Shown one piece after another: positions 1 to 8,939 of a stretch of 64,000 bases of DNA. Numbering within the stretch: position 1 is the stretch's first letter; every line of letters starts with the position of its first letter. The notes beneath the pieces are model-generated. The model saw only the letters and a program-made list of their open reading frames with translations, was not told the origin of the DNA and did not search any database. The DNA lies in NCBI GenBank assembly GCA_009668205.1, contig WJYM01000006.1, positions 124,001-188,000 of the forward strand, written 5' to 3'. A program made the position numbers and the translations under genes. The stretch comes from Enterobacteriaceae bacterium RIT691 (GTDB lineage: Bacteria; Pseudomonadota; Gammaproteobacteria; Enterobacterales; Enterobacteriaceae).

Positions 1-73
1 CGGTACGAGTAACGCTTGAGCAGGTACGATTACCAAAGGTATGTGAAATATCAAACATTTCACAGTACAGCAT
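1..73 (-). CDS. Possible 5' end of an unidentified gene leaving the window
   Basis: On the minus strand a strong AGGAGG ribosome-binding site (81-86) precedes an ATG at 73, and the frame stays open for 24 codons to the window edge. It begins MLYCEMFDISHTFGNRT. It would be the next gene downstream of maeA. In E. coli that place is held by adhP, but these residues do not match AdhP. The beginning vaguely resembles the first strand of an ABC ATPase, which is too little to assign a function. Confidence 0.35.
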   Translation of the reverse strand, partial: MLYCEMFDISHTFGNRTCSSVTRT

Positions 74-172
74 GGGGATCCTCCTTATATATTCAGCAGA
101 TTAATGGGTGAAGTCAGTGTAGCGGGGAGACGGACATTTAGCCAGTGTGGCGAGGTCATTGTGCTAACTGAT

Positions 173-195
173 GCCCCTTCCACATGGGAGGGGGC
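173..195 (-). terminator. GC-rich hairpin downstream of maeA
   Basis: GCCCCTTCC and GGGAGGGGGC form a stem of about nine pairs around the loop ACAT, 17 bases beyond the maeA stop. No T-run follows on the minus strand, so it may be a weak or Rho-assisted end, or only an mRNA-stabilising hairpin. Confidence 0.35.
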
Positions 196-212
196 AAACA
201 GAGGCTTAGCTT

Positions 213-1910
213 TTATATCGAGGTACGACGGTAGCTGCGGTATTCCGGCTGCCAGAAGTTATCGTCGATCGCCTGTTGCAGCGCCTCGGCAGAGGTTTTG
301 ACCGCCACACCCTGTTGCTGCGCCATCTTACCGACGGCAAAAGCAATCGCGCGGGAAACGGTATGAATATCCTTCAGCTCCGGCAGCACCAGACCTTCGC
401 CGTTATTGACTAACGGTGAGTGCTTCGCGAGGGTTTCACTGGCAGACATCAGCATCTCGTCGGTGATGCGTTTCGCCCCTGCGGCAATCACGCCCAGACC
501 GATACCCGGGAAGATATAGGAGTTGTTGCACTGGGCGATAGGATAGGTTTTATCCTTCCACACCACGGGCGCAAACGGGCTGCCGGTAGCAACCAGCGCA
601 CAGCCTTCTGACCAGCTGATGATATCCTGTGGCGTCGCTTCCACCCGGGAAGTCGGGTTCGACAGCGGCATCACAATTGGGCGCGGGCAGTGCTTGTGCA
701 TTTCACGGATGATTTCTTCGGTGAACAGCCCCGTCTGACCGGAAACCCCAATCAGGATATTTGGCTTCACGTTGCGCACGACGTCCAGCAGGGACAGCAC
801 ATCTTCCTGAGAATCCCAGTTGCCCAGGCTATCCCGTTTCTGCACCAGCTTGCTCTGGAATGGCAGAAGATTGGGCATTTGGTCTGTCAGCAAGCCAAAG
901 CGGTCAACCATAAAGACACGGGAACGCGCCTGTTCTTCGCTTAAGCCTTCACGCTGGGTCTGGGCGATAATCTGCTCGGCAATACCACAGCCCGCAGAAC
1001 CGGCGCCCAGGAAGACAATACGCTGCTCGCTCAACTGGCTACCGGCCGCGCGGCTGGCGGCAATCAGGGTGCCGACGGTGACTGCCGCCGTGCCCTGAAT
1101 GTCATCATTGAAGGAGCAGATTTCGTCGCGATAGCGGTTCAGCAGCGGCATGGCGTTCTTCTGGGCAAAATCTTCAAACTGCAGCAGCACGTCCGGCCAG
1201 CGGTGTTTAACCGCCTGAATGAAGTCATCGACGAACTGGTAGTACTCGTCGTCGGTAATGCGCGGATGACGCCAGCCCATATACAGCGGATCATTGAGCA
1301 GTTGCTGGTTATTGGTGCCGACATCCAGTACCACCGGCAGCGTATAGGCCGGGCTGATGCCGCCACAGGCGGTGTACAGCGACAGCTTACCGATAGGAAT
1401 GCCCATCCCGCCAATCCCCTGGTCGCCAAGACCGAGGATACGCTCACCGTCAGTGACCACAATCACTTTGATGTTGTGGTTCGGCACGTTCTGCAGGATG
1501 TCATCCATGTTGTGGCGGTTTTCATAGGAGATGAACACGCCGCGAGAGCGACGATAAATCTCGGAGAAACGCTCACAGGCGGCGCCGACGGTCGGGGTGT
1601 AGATAACCGGCATCATCTCGTCGAGATGGTTCTCAACCAGACGGTAGAAAAGGGTTTCGTTGGTGTCCTGGATATTGCGCAGGTAAATGTGTTTGTCGAT
1701 CTCGGTCTTGAAGCCCTGATACTGGATCCAGGCGCGTTCAGCTTGTTCTTCGATGGTTTCGACAACTTCTGGCAACAATCCTAGCAGGTTGAAATTACGA
1801 CGCTCTTCGAGGCTGAAGGCACTGCCTTTGTTAAGAAGCGGAAATTCCAGTAATACGGGGCCGGCATAGGGGATATACAGGGAACGGTTTTTTTTATGAT
1901 TAACTAACAT
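213..1910 (-). CDS. maeA: NAD-dependent malic enzyme MaeA
   Basis: Oxidatively decarboxylates malate to pyruvate in the cytosol, feeding pyruvate during growth on C4 acids. The frame is open from 2060, but the start at 1910 ([17 protein letters not shown]) gives 565 residues, the E. coli MaeA length, and has AAGGAC upstream. Sequence agrees with E. coli MaeA over nearly its whole length as I recall it. The catalytic Tyr is near residue 104 (VIYTPTVGA) and the Lys near 175 (PIGKLSLY). Metal-binding FEDF is near 247, and the dinucleotide fold [10 protein letters not shown] is near 308. The end [20 protein letters not shown] matches the family. It lies downstream of sra as in E. coli, with a terminator between them, so it is probably transcribed on its own. 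Confidence 0.97.
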   Translation of the reverse strand: MLVNHKKNRSLYIPYAGPVLLEFPLLNKGSAFSLEERRNFNLLGLLPEVVETIEEQAERAWIQYQGFKTEIDKHIYLRNIQDTNETLFYRLVENHLDEMMPVIYTPTVGAACERFSEIYRRSRGVFISYENRHNMDDILQNVPNHNIKVIVVTDGERILGLGDQGIGGMGIPIGKLSLYTACGGISPAYTLPVVLDVGTNNQQLLNDPLYMGWRHPRITDDEYYQFVDDFIQAVKHRWPDVLLQFEDFAQKNAMPLLNRYRDEICSFNDDIQGTAAVTVGTLIAASRAAGSQLSEQRIVFLGAGSAGCGIAEQIIAQTQREGLSEEQARSRVFMVDRFGLLTDQMPNLLPFQSKLVQKRDSLGNWDSQEDVLSLLDVVRNVKPNILIGVSGQTGLFTEEIIREMHKHCPRPIVMPLSNPTSRVEATPQDIISWSEGCALVATGSPFAPVVWKDKTYPIAQCNNSYIFPGIGLGVIAAGAKRITDEMLMSASETLAKHSPLVNNGEGLVLPELKDIHTVSRAIAFAVGKMAQQQGVAVKTSAEALQQAIDDNFWQPEYRSYRRTSI

Positions 1911-2037
1911 CTCACTTGTCCTTTGACATGACATCAGGCCCGGACTGCATAGCGTAAGGGTCTGGCCCAAAGTTTTCGGCGCGCAAAGTATAAAGCAAGA
2001 GTAAAGCAATGAGCGAATGAAAGGCGGTTGAATAATT

Positions 2038-2069
2038 AAAAAAACACCTTCTTTTAGCAAAGAAGGTGT
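2038..2069 (-). terminator. Rho-independent terminator after sra
   Basis: ACACCTTCTTT (2044-2054) pairs perfectly with AAAGAAGGTGT (2059-2069) around a four-base loop. On the minus strand seven T residues follow (2038-2044). It lies 26 bases after the sra stop and before maeA, so it separates the two transcripts. Confidence 0.9.
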
Positions 2070-2094
2070 CTGTCTTTATTGAAGGGCGCTACCG

Positions 2095-2235
2095 TTATTC
2101 ACCGCGACGTTTGCGGCCAGTGGCATGGACGTGGTTAACCTGAGTTTCCGAATCGCCCTCAATTAGGACTTTCTTCTGGTTGGACAGTTTGTAGTTCAGA
2201 CCAAGAATATGACGTGCCTGACGGTTCGATTTCAT
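2095..2235 (-). CDS. sra: Stationary-phase 30S ribosome-associated protein Sra (S22)
   Basis: A 46-residue basic protein beginning [20 protein letters not shown]. It matches E. coli Sra/RpsV at its start and at its Lys/Arg-rich end (TGRKRRGE). Sra is a small protein of stationary-phase 30S subunits. The start ATG has AAGGAG seven bases upstream. The position next to maeA is as in E. coli, but the bdm gene that follows there is absent and an alcohol dehydrogenase gene stands in its place. Confidence 0.93.
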   Translation of the reverse strand: MKSNRQARHILGLNYKLSNQKKVLIEGDSETQVNHVHATGRKRRGE

Positions 2236-2497
2236 TCTGACTCCTTAATCCTGTGAATGGTTTCAAGGCCAACACCGGCGTTGCCGGTCGAAATGTAACC
2301 CTTAGCGCTGGCGAATTATTGCTCTCCAGCGAGAGTGATAGTTGACCATCCTGCGCAAAATAGCAACCATCGACGGCCATTTCGGAACCCTCTGAAGGTT
2401 TAACCCTTTGTGCGACGGTCATCACACTGCCACGTCGCTGAACTATGCTGATGATTCGCTCTTTATTCAGCCATACATTCAGCCGTGAGGTCAGTCG

Positions 2498-3544
2498 ATG
2501 AAAGTTCTGGGCTATGCAGCACAAAATCCTACGACGCCGCTGGCGCCATTTACCTTCGAACGCCGTGAGCCGCGCCCCGATGATGTGGTTATCGACGTGC
2601 TCTACTGCGGTGTTTGCCATTCCGATTTACACCAGGCCCGCAATGACTGGGGGTTCAGTACCTATCCGATCGTTCCCGGACACGAGATTGTGGGCAGGGT
2701 GACAAAGGTAGGTGACAGTGTCACTAAATTTAAACCCGGCGATCTGGCGGCAATTGGCTGTATGGTCGATTCCTGTCGGGTGTGTTCGCCGTGCAAAGAG
2801 GGACTGGAGCAGTATTGTGAGGAAGGCAACGTTCAGACCTATAACGGCCAGGATCGTCACGATCACCAGACGACCTACGGCGGCTACTCGCAAACCCTGC
2901 TCGCCAGTCAGGACTTTGTGCTGCGTATTCCGGAAGGCTTAGACCTGAAGGGGGCTGCGCCGCTGCTGTGCGCCGGGATCACCACCTGGTCACCGCTGCG
3001 CCACTGGAATATTGATGAAAACAGCAAAGTTGCCGTCATTGGCCTGGGCGGGCTGGGGCATATGGGCCTGAAACTGGCGCATGCCCTGGGGGCGGAAGTC
3101 ACGCTGTTTACCCGCTCGCCTGGCAAAGAGGCGGATGCTCGTCGCCTTGGCGCACATAACGTCGTGCTTTCCACTGACAGCGCGCAAATGGCCTCAGTCA
3201 GCAATCAGTTTGATTTGATTATCGATACCGTGCCTTACGAACACGATATCAACCCGTATCTGCCCACGCTGGCTCTGGATGGCACGCTGGTGTTTGTCGG
3301 TCTGCTGGGCGACGCGCCCAAGTTCAATACGATCCCGATGCTGATTAATCGCCGGTCGGTAGCGGGGTCGGCCATTGGTGGCATAGCAGAAACCCAGGAA
3401 ATGCTCGATTTCTGCGCCGAGAAAGGCATCGCGGCCGATGTCGAGGTGATCGATATTCAGGATATCAATCACGCCTACGAGCGCCTGCTGAAAAGCGACG
3501 TGAAGTACCGCTTCGTGATCGACATGGCCTCGCTGAAGGCCTGA
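2498..3544 (+). CDS. Zinc-dependent NAD(P) alcohol dehydrogenase, YahK/cinnamyl-alcohol type
   Basis: A 348-residue medium-chain dehydrogenase, probably an NADPH-linked aldehyde reductase by family. The catalytic zinc ligands are Cys40 (GVCHSD), His62 (GHEIVG) and Cys158 (LLCAG). The structural-zinc lobe has Cys93, 96, 99 and 107. The Rossmann motif GLGGLGHMG is at 182-190. It resembles E. coli YahK (349 residues) throughout, including PLRHW and the ending DVKYRFVID, but looks like a paralogue rather than the orthologue. The start ATG has GAGG upstream. It is followed 45 bases later by osmC in the same direction, so co-transcription is possible. The natural substrate is not evident. Confidence 0.9.
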   Translation: MKVLGYAAQNPTTPLAPFTFERREPRPDDVVIDVLYCGVCHSDLHQARNDWGFSTYPIVPGHEIVGRVTKVGDSVTKFKPGDLAAIGCMVDSCRVCSPCKEGLEQYCEEGNVQTYNGQDRHDHQTTYGGYSQTLLASQDFVLRIPEGLDLKGAAPLLCAGITTWSPLRHWNIDENSKVAVIGLGGLGHMGLKLAHALGAEVTLFTRSPGKEADARRLGAHNVVLSTDSAQMASVSNQFDLIIDTVPYEHDINPYLPTLALDGTLVFVGLLGDAPKFNTIPMLINRRSVAGSAIGGIAETQEMLDFCAEKGIAADVEVIDIQDINHAYERLLKSDVKYRFVIDMASLKA

Positions 3545-3589
3545 GCCAGTGTTCTATACTTACATCCCGACAGCGAAAAGGAGTGAATG

Positions 3590-4018
3590 ATGACAATCCA
3601 TAAGAAGGGTCAGGCTCACTGGGAAGGCGACCTCAAGCGCGGTAAAGGCACCGTATCGACGGAAAGCGGCGTGTTGCAGCAGCAACCCTATGGTTTTAAT
3701 ACCCGCTTTGAAGGCGCGAAAGGCACCAACCCGGAAGAGTTGATTGCCGCAGCGCACGCCGCCTGTTTCTCAATGGCACTTTCCCTGATGCTGAGTGAAG
3801 CCGGATTTACCGCGACGTCGATTGATACTGAAGCCACGGTGTCGCTGGATAAAGTGGATGCTGGCTTTGCTATCACCAAAGTGGCGCTGCAGAGCAAAAT
3901 CGCCGTGCCGGATATCGACCCTGGCACGTTTGACAGCATTATTCAGAAAGCCAAAGCCGGATGCCCGGTTTCTCAGGTGCTAAAGGCAGAAATTACGCTG
4001 GATTATCAGCTTAATTAA
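3590..4018 (+). CDS. osmC: Osmotically inducible peroxiredoxin OsmC
   Basis: Reduces organic hydroperoxides in the cytosol using a cysteine pair. From MTIHKKGQAHWEGD the 142 residues are nearly identical to E. coli OsmC, with peroxidatic Cys59 (AACF) and resolving Cys125 (AGCPVSQ). An ATG at 3587 directly precedes the ATG at 3590. The AAGGAG at 3578-3583 sits at better spacing for 3590, which also gives the E. coli start. A strong terminator follows. E. coli osmC is stress- and RpoS-controlled, but no promoter was resolved here. Confidence 0.96.
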   Translation: MTIHKKGQAHWEGDLKRGKGTVSTESGVLQQQPYGFNTRFEGAKGTNPEELIAAAHAACFSMALSLMLSEAGFTATSIDTEATVSLDKVDAGFAITKVALQSKIAVPDIDPGTFDSIIQKAKAGCPVSQVLKAEITLDYQLN

Positions 4019-4029
4019 ACGCCCTCATC

Positions 4030-4051
4030 GCCCGCGAAAGCGGGCTTTTTT
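4030..4051 (+). terminator. Rho-independent terminator after osmC
   Basis: GCCCGC-GAAA-GCGGGC is followed by six T residues, 12 bases after the osmC stop. A textbook intrinsic terminator. Confidence 0.93.
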
Positions 4052-4065
4052 ATCGGGGAAAAGCA

Positions 4066-4428
4066 ATGACCCCATCAGAACAGATAGACCAACTGATTGC
4101 CGGGCTTGAAGACTGGCGCGGTGAACTATTGTCACAAATCCGTGAGTGTTTCCTTGCGGCGGATACAGGCATCAGCGAAGCATGGAAATGGAAAGGCAGC
4201 CCGACATGGGAGAAATCAGGTATTCTGGCGGTGGCCAATGCCCATAAGGAAAAGGTGAAAGTGACGTTTTCTCATGGCGCCAGCCTCAACGATCCGGATA
4301 AGCTGTTTAACGCAGGCCTGAATGGCAACCATTGGCGGGCTATCGATCTGGCCTGTGGCGATACGGTGAATAAAACGGCTCTGGTGGCGCTGATTCAGCG
4401 AGCCATTGCCTTTAACGAGAAGAAATGA
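4066..4428 (+). CDS. DUF1801 domain protein
   Basis: A 120-residue soluble protein of the DUF1801/YdhG-like superfamily. Supporting features are a helical N-terminus (TPSEQIDQLIAGLEDWR), the central SEAWKWKGSPTWEKSG strand-turn region and a C-terminal helix ending AFNEKK. The biochemical role of the family is poorly established. The start ATG follows GGGGAAAAGC. The stop is six bases before the next start (4435), so it is probably co-transcribed and coupled with the NUDIX gene. Confidence 0.75.
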   Translation: MTPSEQIDQLIAGLEDWRGELLSQIRECFLAADTGISEAWKWKGSPTWEKSGILAVANAHKEKVKVTFSHGASLNDPDKLFNAGLNGNHWRAIDLACGDTVNKTALVALIQRAIAFNEKK

Positions 4429-4434
4429 GAAGTG

Positions 4435-4974
4435 ATGAGTGAGATAAAAACGCTGAGTACCCAGGAGATTTATCGTAACCAATGGATGCGCCTGAAAGAG
4501 GATCGCATCGAGCGGACGGACGGCAGTCAGGGGATTTATTCGGTGCTGGAAAAGCCGGATTTTGCGGTGATCGTCCCGGTAATGGAAGGCCAAATATGGG
4601 TGGTGGAACAGTATCGCTATCCGCTGGGCGCCCGCACGATTGAACTGCCGCAGGGATCGTGGGAGCTTAGCCCGGACGCCGACCCGATTGCGGTGGCGAA
4701 GGGTGAACTGGCAGAGGAAACCGGGTTACAGGCCCAAAAAATGGTGCTGGTGGGCTATCAGAAACTGGCACAGGGGTATTCCAGCCAGGGCTATCATATC
4801 TGGCTCGCGACCGATTTTGTGTTCAGTGAACAGCAGCTCGACGCGGAAGAAGTCGGTCTGACCTGCCGCCAGATGCCCATCGCTGAGTTTGAAGCCCTGA
4901 TAAAAGCCGGCAAAATCAGCGATGCCACATCCGTCGCGGCGTATTTACTGGCAAAACTGCACGGCCATCTGTGA
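4435..4974 (+). CDS. NUDIX hydrolase, ADP-sugar pyrophosphatase-like
   Basis: A 179-residue NUDIX hydrolase of the type that cleaves nucleoside-diphosphate sugars or other NDP-X compounds. The NUDIX box runs from GSWELSPDAD to GELAEETGL, with the metal-binding EE pair intact but Gly in place of the usual Arg before the first Glu. N-terminal strands (FAVIVPVMEGQIWVVEQYRY) precede it as in ADP-ribose pyrophosphatases. A GTG lies three bases upstream, but the ATG at 4435 is the likelier start. It converges on the MFS gene with a nine-base gap and no obvious hairpin. Substrate unknown. Confidence 0.85.
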   Translation: MSEIKTLSTQEIYRNQWMRLKEDRIERTDGSQGIYSVLEKPDFAVIVPVMEGQIWVVEQYRYPLGARTIELPQGSWELSPDADPIAVAKGELAEETGLQAQKMVLVGYQKLAQGYSSQGYHIWLATDFVFSEQQLDAEEVGLTCRQMPIAEFEALIKAGKISDATSVAAYLLAKLHGHL

Positions 4975-4983
4975 CGTTGTCAC

Positions 4984-6411
4984 TTATACGGCGGCCTGTT
5001 GATGTTTACGCAGGCGGCTGACGCTCATCACGACGGCAGCAGCACAGCAGCCCACCGCGACCCACAAGCTCAGGCGAACAGCCTGTGCTTCCAGAATTCG
5101 GCTGGCACCGGATGCCATGACCGCCAACAGCACGCCCACTACCGCGGCACCCAGGCACTGCCCAAAGGTCCGCACAATGGACAACACCCCTGATGCATAG
5201 CTTGCGTAGTCACGGCAAACATTCGACAGCATTTCGCGGTTATTCGGGCTCTGGAAACAGCCGAATCCCATGCCGCATACCAGGCTTCGTAAACCAATAT
5301 TCAGCGGGCTGGCCTGTTCTGGCAGTGTTGCCAGCAACGTCAGACCGGCAACAAACACCAGCAGACCCAGGGTCGAGATAAGCGAAGGCGAGTATTTATC
5401 GGCCAGGCGTCCGGCATGCGGCGCGACCAGCACAATCCCCACTGGCCATGGCGTGAACAGCAGCGCAGACGTCAATGCGCTGTAGCCATAAACGCTCTGG
5501 AACAGAAACGGTAGGGCGATAAAGGTAATGCCCTGACTGACAAATGAAGCCAGTGAGGTCAATGCCGCCAGCGAGAATCGCCCGTTATTGAACATCGCGG
5601 GCGGTAACAGCGGTGCCTGCACCCGGCGAATGTGCCAGATGAAGGCGACAGCGCTCACCAGGGCAATGCCAGCCCAGCCCATCGTCATCTGGCTGATACC
5701 GTGCGTGGTGGCATGCGCCTCCGAGAGGCTGTTGGCGGCCATGATTAACGCGCCCAGCAGAGCGACGGAAAGGACTGCCCCGACCGTATCGAACGGCGCA
5801 CTCACCCCCGACGTTTTACGCGGGATCGCCCGGCTTGCCAGATACAAGGCAATACTTCCCGGCAGCAGGTTAATGGCAAATAACCACTGCCAGCTGAGCG
5901 TTTCAAGCAGCGTTCCCCCCAGTACTGGCGCGATGGCCGTGCTTGACGCAATCAGCAGGGCGTTAAGACCCAGAATGCGTCCCAGCAGACGGCCTGGGAA
6001 AACAGAACGTAAAATGGCGGGCGCAATACTCAGCGTGGCGGCACTGCCAATCCCCTGCAAAACCCTCATGCCGATCAACATCTCTGGCGAAGCCGAGAAC
6101 GCGCACCCCAGTGAGGCCAGCGTGAACAGAGCAAGACCAAAAAGATAAACAGGCCGATAGCCGAAACGGGTCGCCAGGGCGGCAAAAATTGCCAGCGTCA
6201 TCGCCGCTGACAGCAGGTAGCCGTTGGCAAACCAGACCGCAACATTGGCGGAGACCTGCATGGCATGTGCCATCGAAGGCAAAGCAATGTTGACCATCGT
6301 CCCGTCGAAAACGGCCATCAGCGTCGTGGTCATCGTGGCTGCCATGACGAATGCGCGTTCGCGGCCTGGCAGTCCTTCATCACCGGGTTTATCGGTAAAT
6401 AATTCCATCAT
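4984..6411 (-). CDS. MFS drug exporter, DHA2 (EmrB/QacA) family
   Basis: About 475 residues with some 14 predicted membrane segments, a proton-driven exporter of small molecules by family. N-terminal MTTTLMAVFDGTMVNIALP carries the Asp-containing helix 1 signature of DHA2 pumps. Helix 5 has the GPxxGG-like APVLGGTL. The frame extends upstream to 6489, but the double ATG at 6411/6408 (MMELFTDKPGDE) has GGA at good spacing and leaves an intergenic region shared with the divergent LysR gene. That arrangement suggests the LysR protein controls it. Substrate unknown. Confidence 0.88.
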   Translation of the reverse strand: MMELFTDKPGDEGLPGRERAFVMAATMTTTLMAVFDGTMVNIALPSMAHAMQVSANVAVWFANGYLLSAAMTLAIFAALATRFGYRPVYLFGLALFTLASLGCAFSASPEMLIGMRVLQGIGSAATLSIAPAILRSVFPGRLLGRILGLNALLIASSTAIAPVLGGTLLETLSWQWLFAINLLPGSIALYLASRAIPRKTSGVSAPFDTVGAVLSVALLGALIMAANSLSEAHATTHGISQMTMGWAGIALVSAVAFIWHIRRVQAPLLPPAMFNNGRFSLAALTSLASFVSQGITFIALPFLFQSVYGYSALTSALLFTPWPVGIVLVAPHAGRLADKYSPSLISTLGLLVFVAGLTLLATLPEQASPLNIGLRSLVCGMGFGCFQSPNNREMLSNVCRDYASYASGVLSIVRTFGQCLGAAVVGVLLAVMASGASRILEAQAVRLSLWVAVGCCAAAVVMSVSRLRKHQQAAV

Positions 6412-6484
6412 CTTGATTCCAGCGTTTGGTGTTTTAGTGAGAGAACTATAAGCTTGCTGATAACATGGCGGAAGACGCTGCATT

Positions 6485-6501
6485 TGCACTTTATAGTTGC
6501 A
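6485..6501. promoter_or_regulatory. Candidate LysR-type operator in the divergent MFS/lysR interval
   Basis: A dyad with TGCA ends, TGCACTTTATAGTTGCA, of the T-N11-A form. It lies between the divergent MFS and LysR genes, about 37 bases before the lysR start. Binding is inferred from layout only. Confidence 0.4.
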
Positions 6502-6537
6502 TATAACGCCTTATCTGAATTCAACGGAGGAAGGGTG

Positions 6538-7461
6538 ATGTCCGATCCGGATTTTAATTTGCTGATTGCGCTGGATGTTCTGCTGGCGGAAGCAAGCGTT
6601 GCTGGCGCGGCGCGGCGGTTGCATCTTAGCACCTCCGCGATGAGCCGGACCTTAAGCCGATTGCGGGAGGTGACCGGCGATCCGCTTCTGGTCAGAGCCG
6701 GACGTACCATGGTGCTGACGCCCTGGGCGCTGGAGAACCGGGAGCGTACGCGCAGTGCTGTGCAGGACGTTCGGGCGCTGCTGCAGCCGTCGTCGGAAAC
6801 GCTGAATGTCGCCGGACTTGAGCGACTGTTTACTCTTCGGGCCAATGACGGCTTTGTGGTCGCGTTTGGCCCGGCGTTGATTGCCGCTGTCGCGCAAGCT
6901 GCGCCCAATGTCTGTTTGCGCTTTGCCCCTAAACCTGAGCGCAGTTCACGCTATCTGCGCGAAGGTCTGGTGGATCTGGAGATAGGCGTACAAAGCAATA
7001 TGGGGCCGGAAATTCGCGTTCAGCGTCTGTTTCAGGACCGTTTTGTCGGCGTGGTGCGTAACGATCATCCTCTTGCGTCTCTGCCGGTAATCCGCGCGGA
7101 GGATTACGTGGCCTGGGGGCATGTCGCCGCCGCGCCAGACGGCACATTGCACGGATTTGTTGATGAAGCGCTGAGCGAATTGGGGCTGGTACGCAAAATC
7201 GCGAGCGTGGTGCCCGGTTTCCCTACCGCGCTGTCGGTGGCGCTGGCGTCCGATCTGGTGGCGTTAGTTCCGGCGCTGTATCTCATTAATCAACAGATGG
7301 CCGACAAACTCCACATTTTTGAATTACCCTTTATAACCAGAGCGATAACCGTTTCGCAGATGTGGCACCCGAGAATGGAAAAGGATCCCGGCCATCGCTG
7401 GCTGCGGCAAAAAGTGCTGGAGGTGTGCCATACGCGGTTTACTGAGCAGCAGGTACCCTGA
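6538..7461 (+). CDS. LysR-family transcriptional regulator
   Basis: A 307-residue LysR regulator. The N-terminal winged HTH covers roughly residues 1-65, with AEASVAGAARRLHLSTSAMSR as its helix-turn-helix and a LRE linker. The effector-binding domain fills the rest. The frame is open from 6454, but the ATG at 6538 has GGAGGAAGGG directly upstream and begins with the usual MSDPDFNLLIALDVLL. It is divergent from the DHA2 exporter, which is its likely target. The stop overlaps the next start in the TGAATG arrangement, so the small membrane protein downstream is translationally coupled. Confidence 0.9.
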   Translation: MSDPDFNLLIALDVLLAEASVAGAARRLHLSTSAMSRTLSRLREVTGDPLLVRAGRTMVLTPWALENRERTRSAVQDVRALLQPSSETLNVAGLERLFTLRANDGFVVAFGPALIAAVAQAAPNVCLRFAPKPERSSRYLREGLVDLEIGVQSNMGPEIRVQRLFQDRFVGVVRNDHPLASLPVIRAEDYVAWGHVAAAPDGTLHGFVDEALSELGLVRKIASVVPGFPTALSVALASDLVALVPALYLINQQMADKLHIFELPFITRAITVSQMWHPRMEKDPGHRWLRQKVLEVCHTRFTEQQVP

Positions 7462-7977
7462 ATGGTCGAATTCCTTGCGCATATGCTGGCTGCCACGCCC
7501 TTATGGGTGTATGCGTTGTTTGTTTTTTTGCTGATACGCGGTATCAAATCCCGACAGACCGCGACCGTGACCCTGGAAAGGCTGGCGCTCATCCCGCTTA
7601 TCTTCTTCGTCTGGGATCTGTACGACCTGGTGCAGTATCGTCATCTGACCGCCGGGATTGTGCTGGTGTGGCTGGTGGTACTGGCCATTGGCGCGGGAGT
7701 GGGTTACTGGCTGATTAAACCGCAGCGGATTCGCCGGGTTGCTGAACCGCGCACGATTGAGCGACAGCCGGATTACTCGGCGTTACCCATAATGATGACC
7801 GCTTTTGCCATTAAGTATGTGTTTGGTGTCCTGGCCGCCGTGTCACCGGCAACGATGGCAAAGCCTGGTGTGAGTATGGCCGCCGTGGCGGTGGGTGGGC
7901 TGTTTGCCGGAAGTTTTATGGGAAAATTTTTGCGGTATATTCAGTGCTACCGTTCAGCGACGCAAGAGCATAATTAG
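7462..7977 (+). CDS. Small integral membrane protein, DUF6622-like
   Basis: 171 residues with four to five hydrophobic segments (about 10-26, 44-57, 63-85, 108-130 and 135-153). The second has an aromatic/acidic FVWDLYDLVQYRH motif at the membrane edge. No catalytic motif is seen. The ATG begins immediately after the LysR stop, so the two are translated as a unit and the protein may belong to the same response. The DUF6622 assignment is from general resemblance and is tentative. Confidence 0.7.
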   Translation: MVEFLAHMLAATPLWVYALFVFLLIRGIKSRQTATVTLERLALIPLIFFVWDLYDLVQYRHLTAGIVLVWLVVLAIGAGVGYWLIKPQRIRRVAEPRTIERQPDYSALPIMMTAFAIKYVFGVLAAVSPATMAKPGVSMAAVAVGGLFAGSFMGKFLRYIQCYRSATQEHN

Positions 7978-8111
7978 GACGATTCGGGGGCAAAGATTTT
8001 GGTTTTCCCTGGGGTGCCGACTAGAGTAATTCATTGATATAATTACCCCTCGTCCGGACGTTGAGCGACGTATTTTTCGGCCATAGGCCTACAGTATCTT
8101 CAGGAATGAGA

Positions 8112-8912
8112 ATGACAATACGCCGTACTGCTGTTGCAACCACCTTTGCACTGTCACTTTTTAGTGCTTATGCCAGTGCCGAGGCCGATCTTGGCTCCAT
8201 TGATATTTTTTCAAGCAACAACCCGGAAAGCCCGGTCCCGAAAGGATTTATTCTGGGCGGCGGCGTGATCAGCGGGCAAGCCCGCTATCAGGGGCAGGAT
8301 AACGAAACCTGGGCGGTGCCTGGCGGATTCTATTTCGGCGACCAGTTTATGTACCTGGGCGATCGCGCCCGCTACTATTTCCACGTTGACGACAATCTGG
8401 CGTTGTACGGCTATGGCCGTTATCGCTTTGGCAATCTGGATCCCAGCGATGCGGATTCCCTGCACGGCATGAATAAGCGGAAAGGGGAGCTTGAGGGGGG
8501 AATGGGCGCGACGGTGATCACGCCTTACGCGCTGTTGACGGCACGCTTTGCCACAGACGTGACCGGGCGCAGTAATGGCCAGGAGCTGTTGCTGTGGGCT
8601 GATTTCCCGATTATCAAAGATAACCTGTTGGTGATGCCTGGCGTTGGCATGATGATCCGCAGCCACAATATGGCCAACTATTATTTCGGCGGCGTTTCCT
8701 CCGATGAAGCGACGCCGCAACGCAAGCAATGGAACACCGGCACGACGTTTTCACCGATGGCCGCGGTGATCACCAGCTATCGTTTTAGCCCGCATTGGGT
8801 GGGGATGTTCGCCGCTAACTACGAACTCTATGACAACGATATCGCCGACAGTCCTATCGTCCAACACCAGGGCGAATGGTATGTGATAACCGGTATAGGC
8901 TATACCTTCTAA
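8112..8912 (+). CDS. MipA/OmpV-family outer-membrane protein
   Basis: 266 residues beginning MTIRRTAVATTFALSLFSAYASA, a Sec signal peptide cleaved after ASA. The rest alternates beta strands and ends in the outer-membrane signature ITGIGYTF. Family-like stretches include VPGGFYFGDQFMYLGDRARYYF and NMANYYFGGVSSDEA. E. coli MipA scaffolds murein synthase MltA-PBP1b, and OmpV-type relatives are pores or adhesins, so the role here is open. The frame is open from 8061, but AGGA at 8102-8105 fits the ATG at 8112. The next outer-membrane gene starts 27 bases later, suggesting an operon. Confidence 0.82.
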   Translation: MTIRRTAVATTFALSLFSAYASAEADLGSIDIFSSNNPESPVPKGFILGGGVISGQARYQGQDNETWAVPGGFYFGDQFMYLGDRARYYFHVDDNLALYGYGRYRFGNLDPSDADSLHGMNKRKGELEGGMGATVITPYALLTARFATDVTGRSNGQELLLWADFPIIKDNLLVMPGVGMMIRSHNMANYYFGGVSSDEATPQRKQWNTGTTFSPMAAVITSYRFSPHWVGMFAANYELYDNDIADSPIVQHQGEWYVITGIGYTF

Positions 8913-8939
8913 CAAGAGCGCGGGTTGCGGGAGGCTGAC

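Noticed and set aside
5588..6148. 186-codon plus-strand frame inside the DHA2 exporter gene
   Set aside because: It is antisense to a well-supported 14-helix transporter gene and has no independent evidence.
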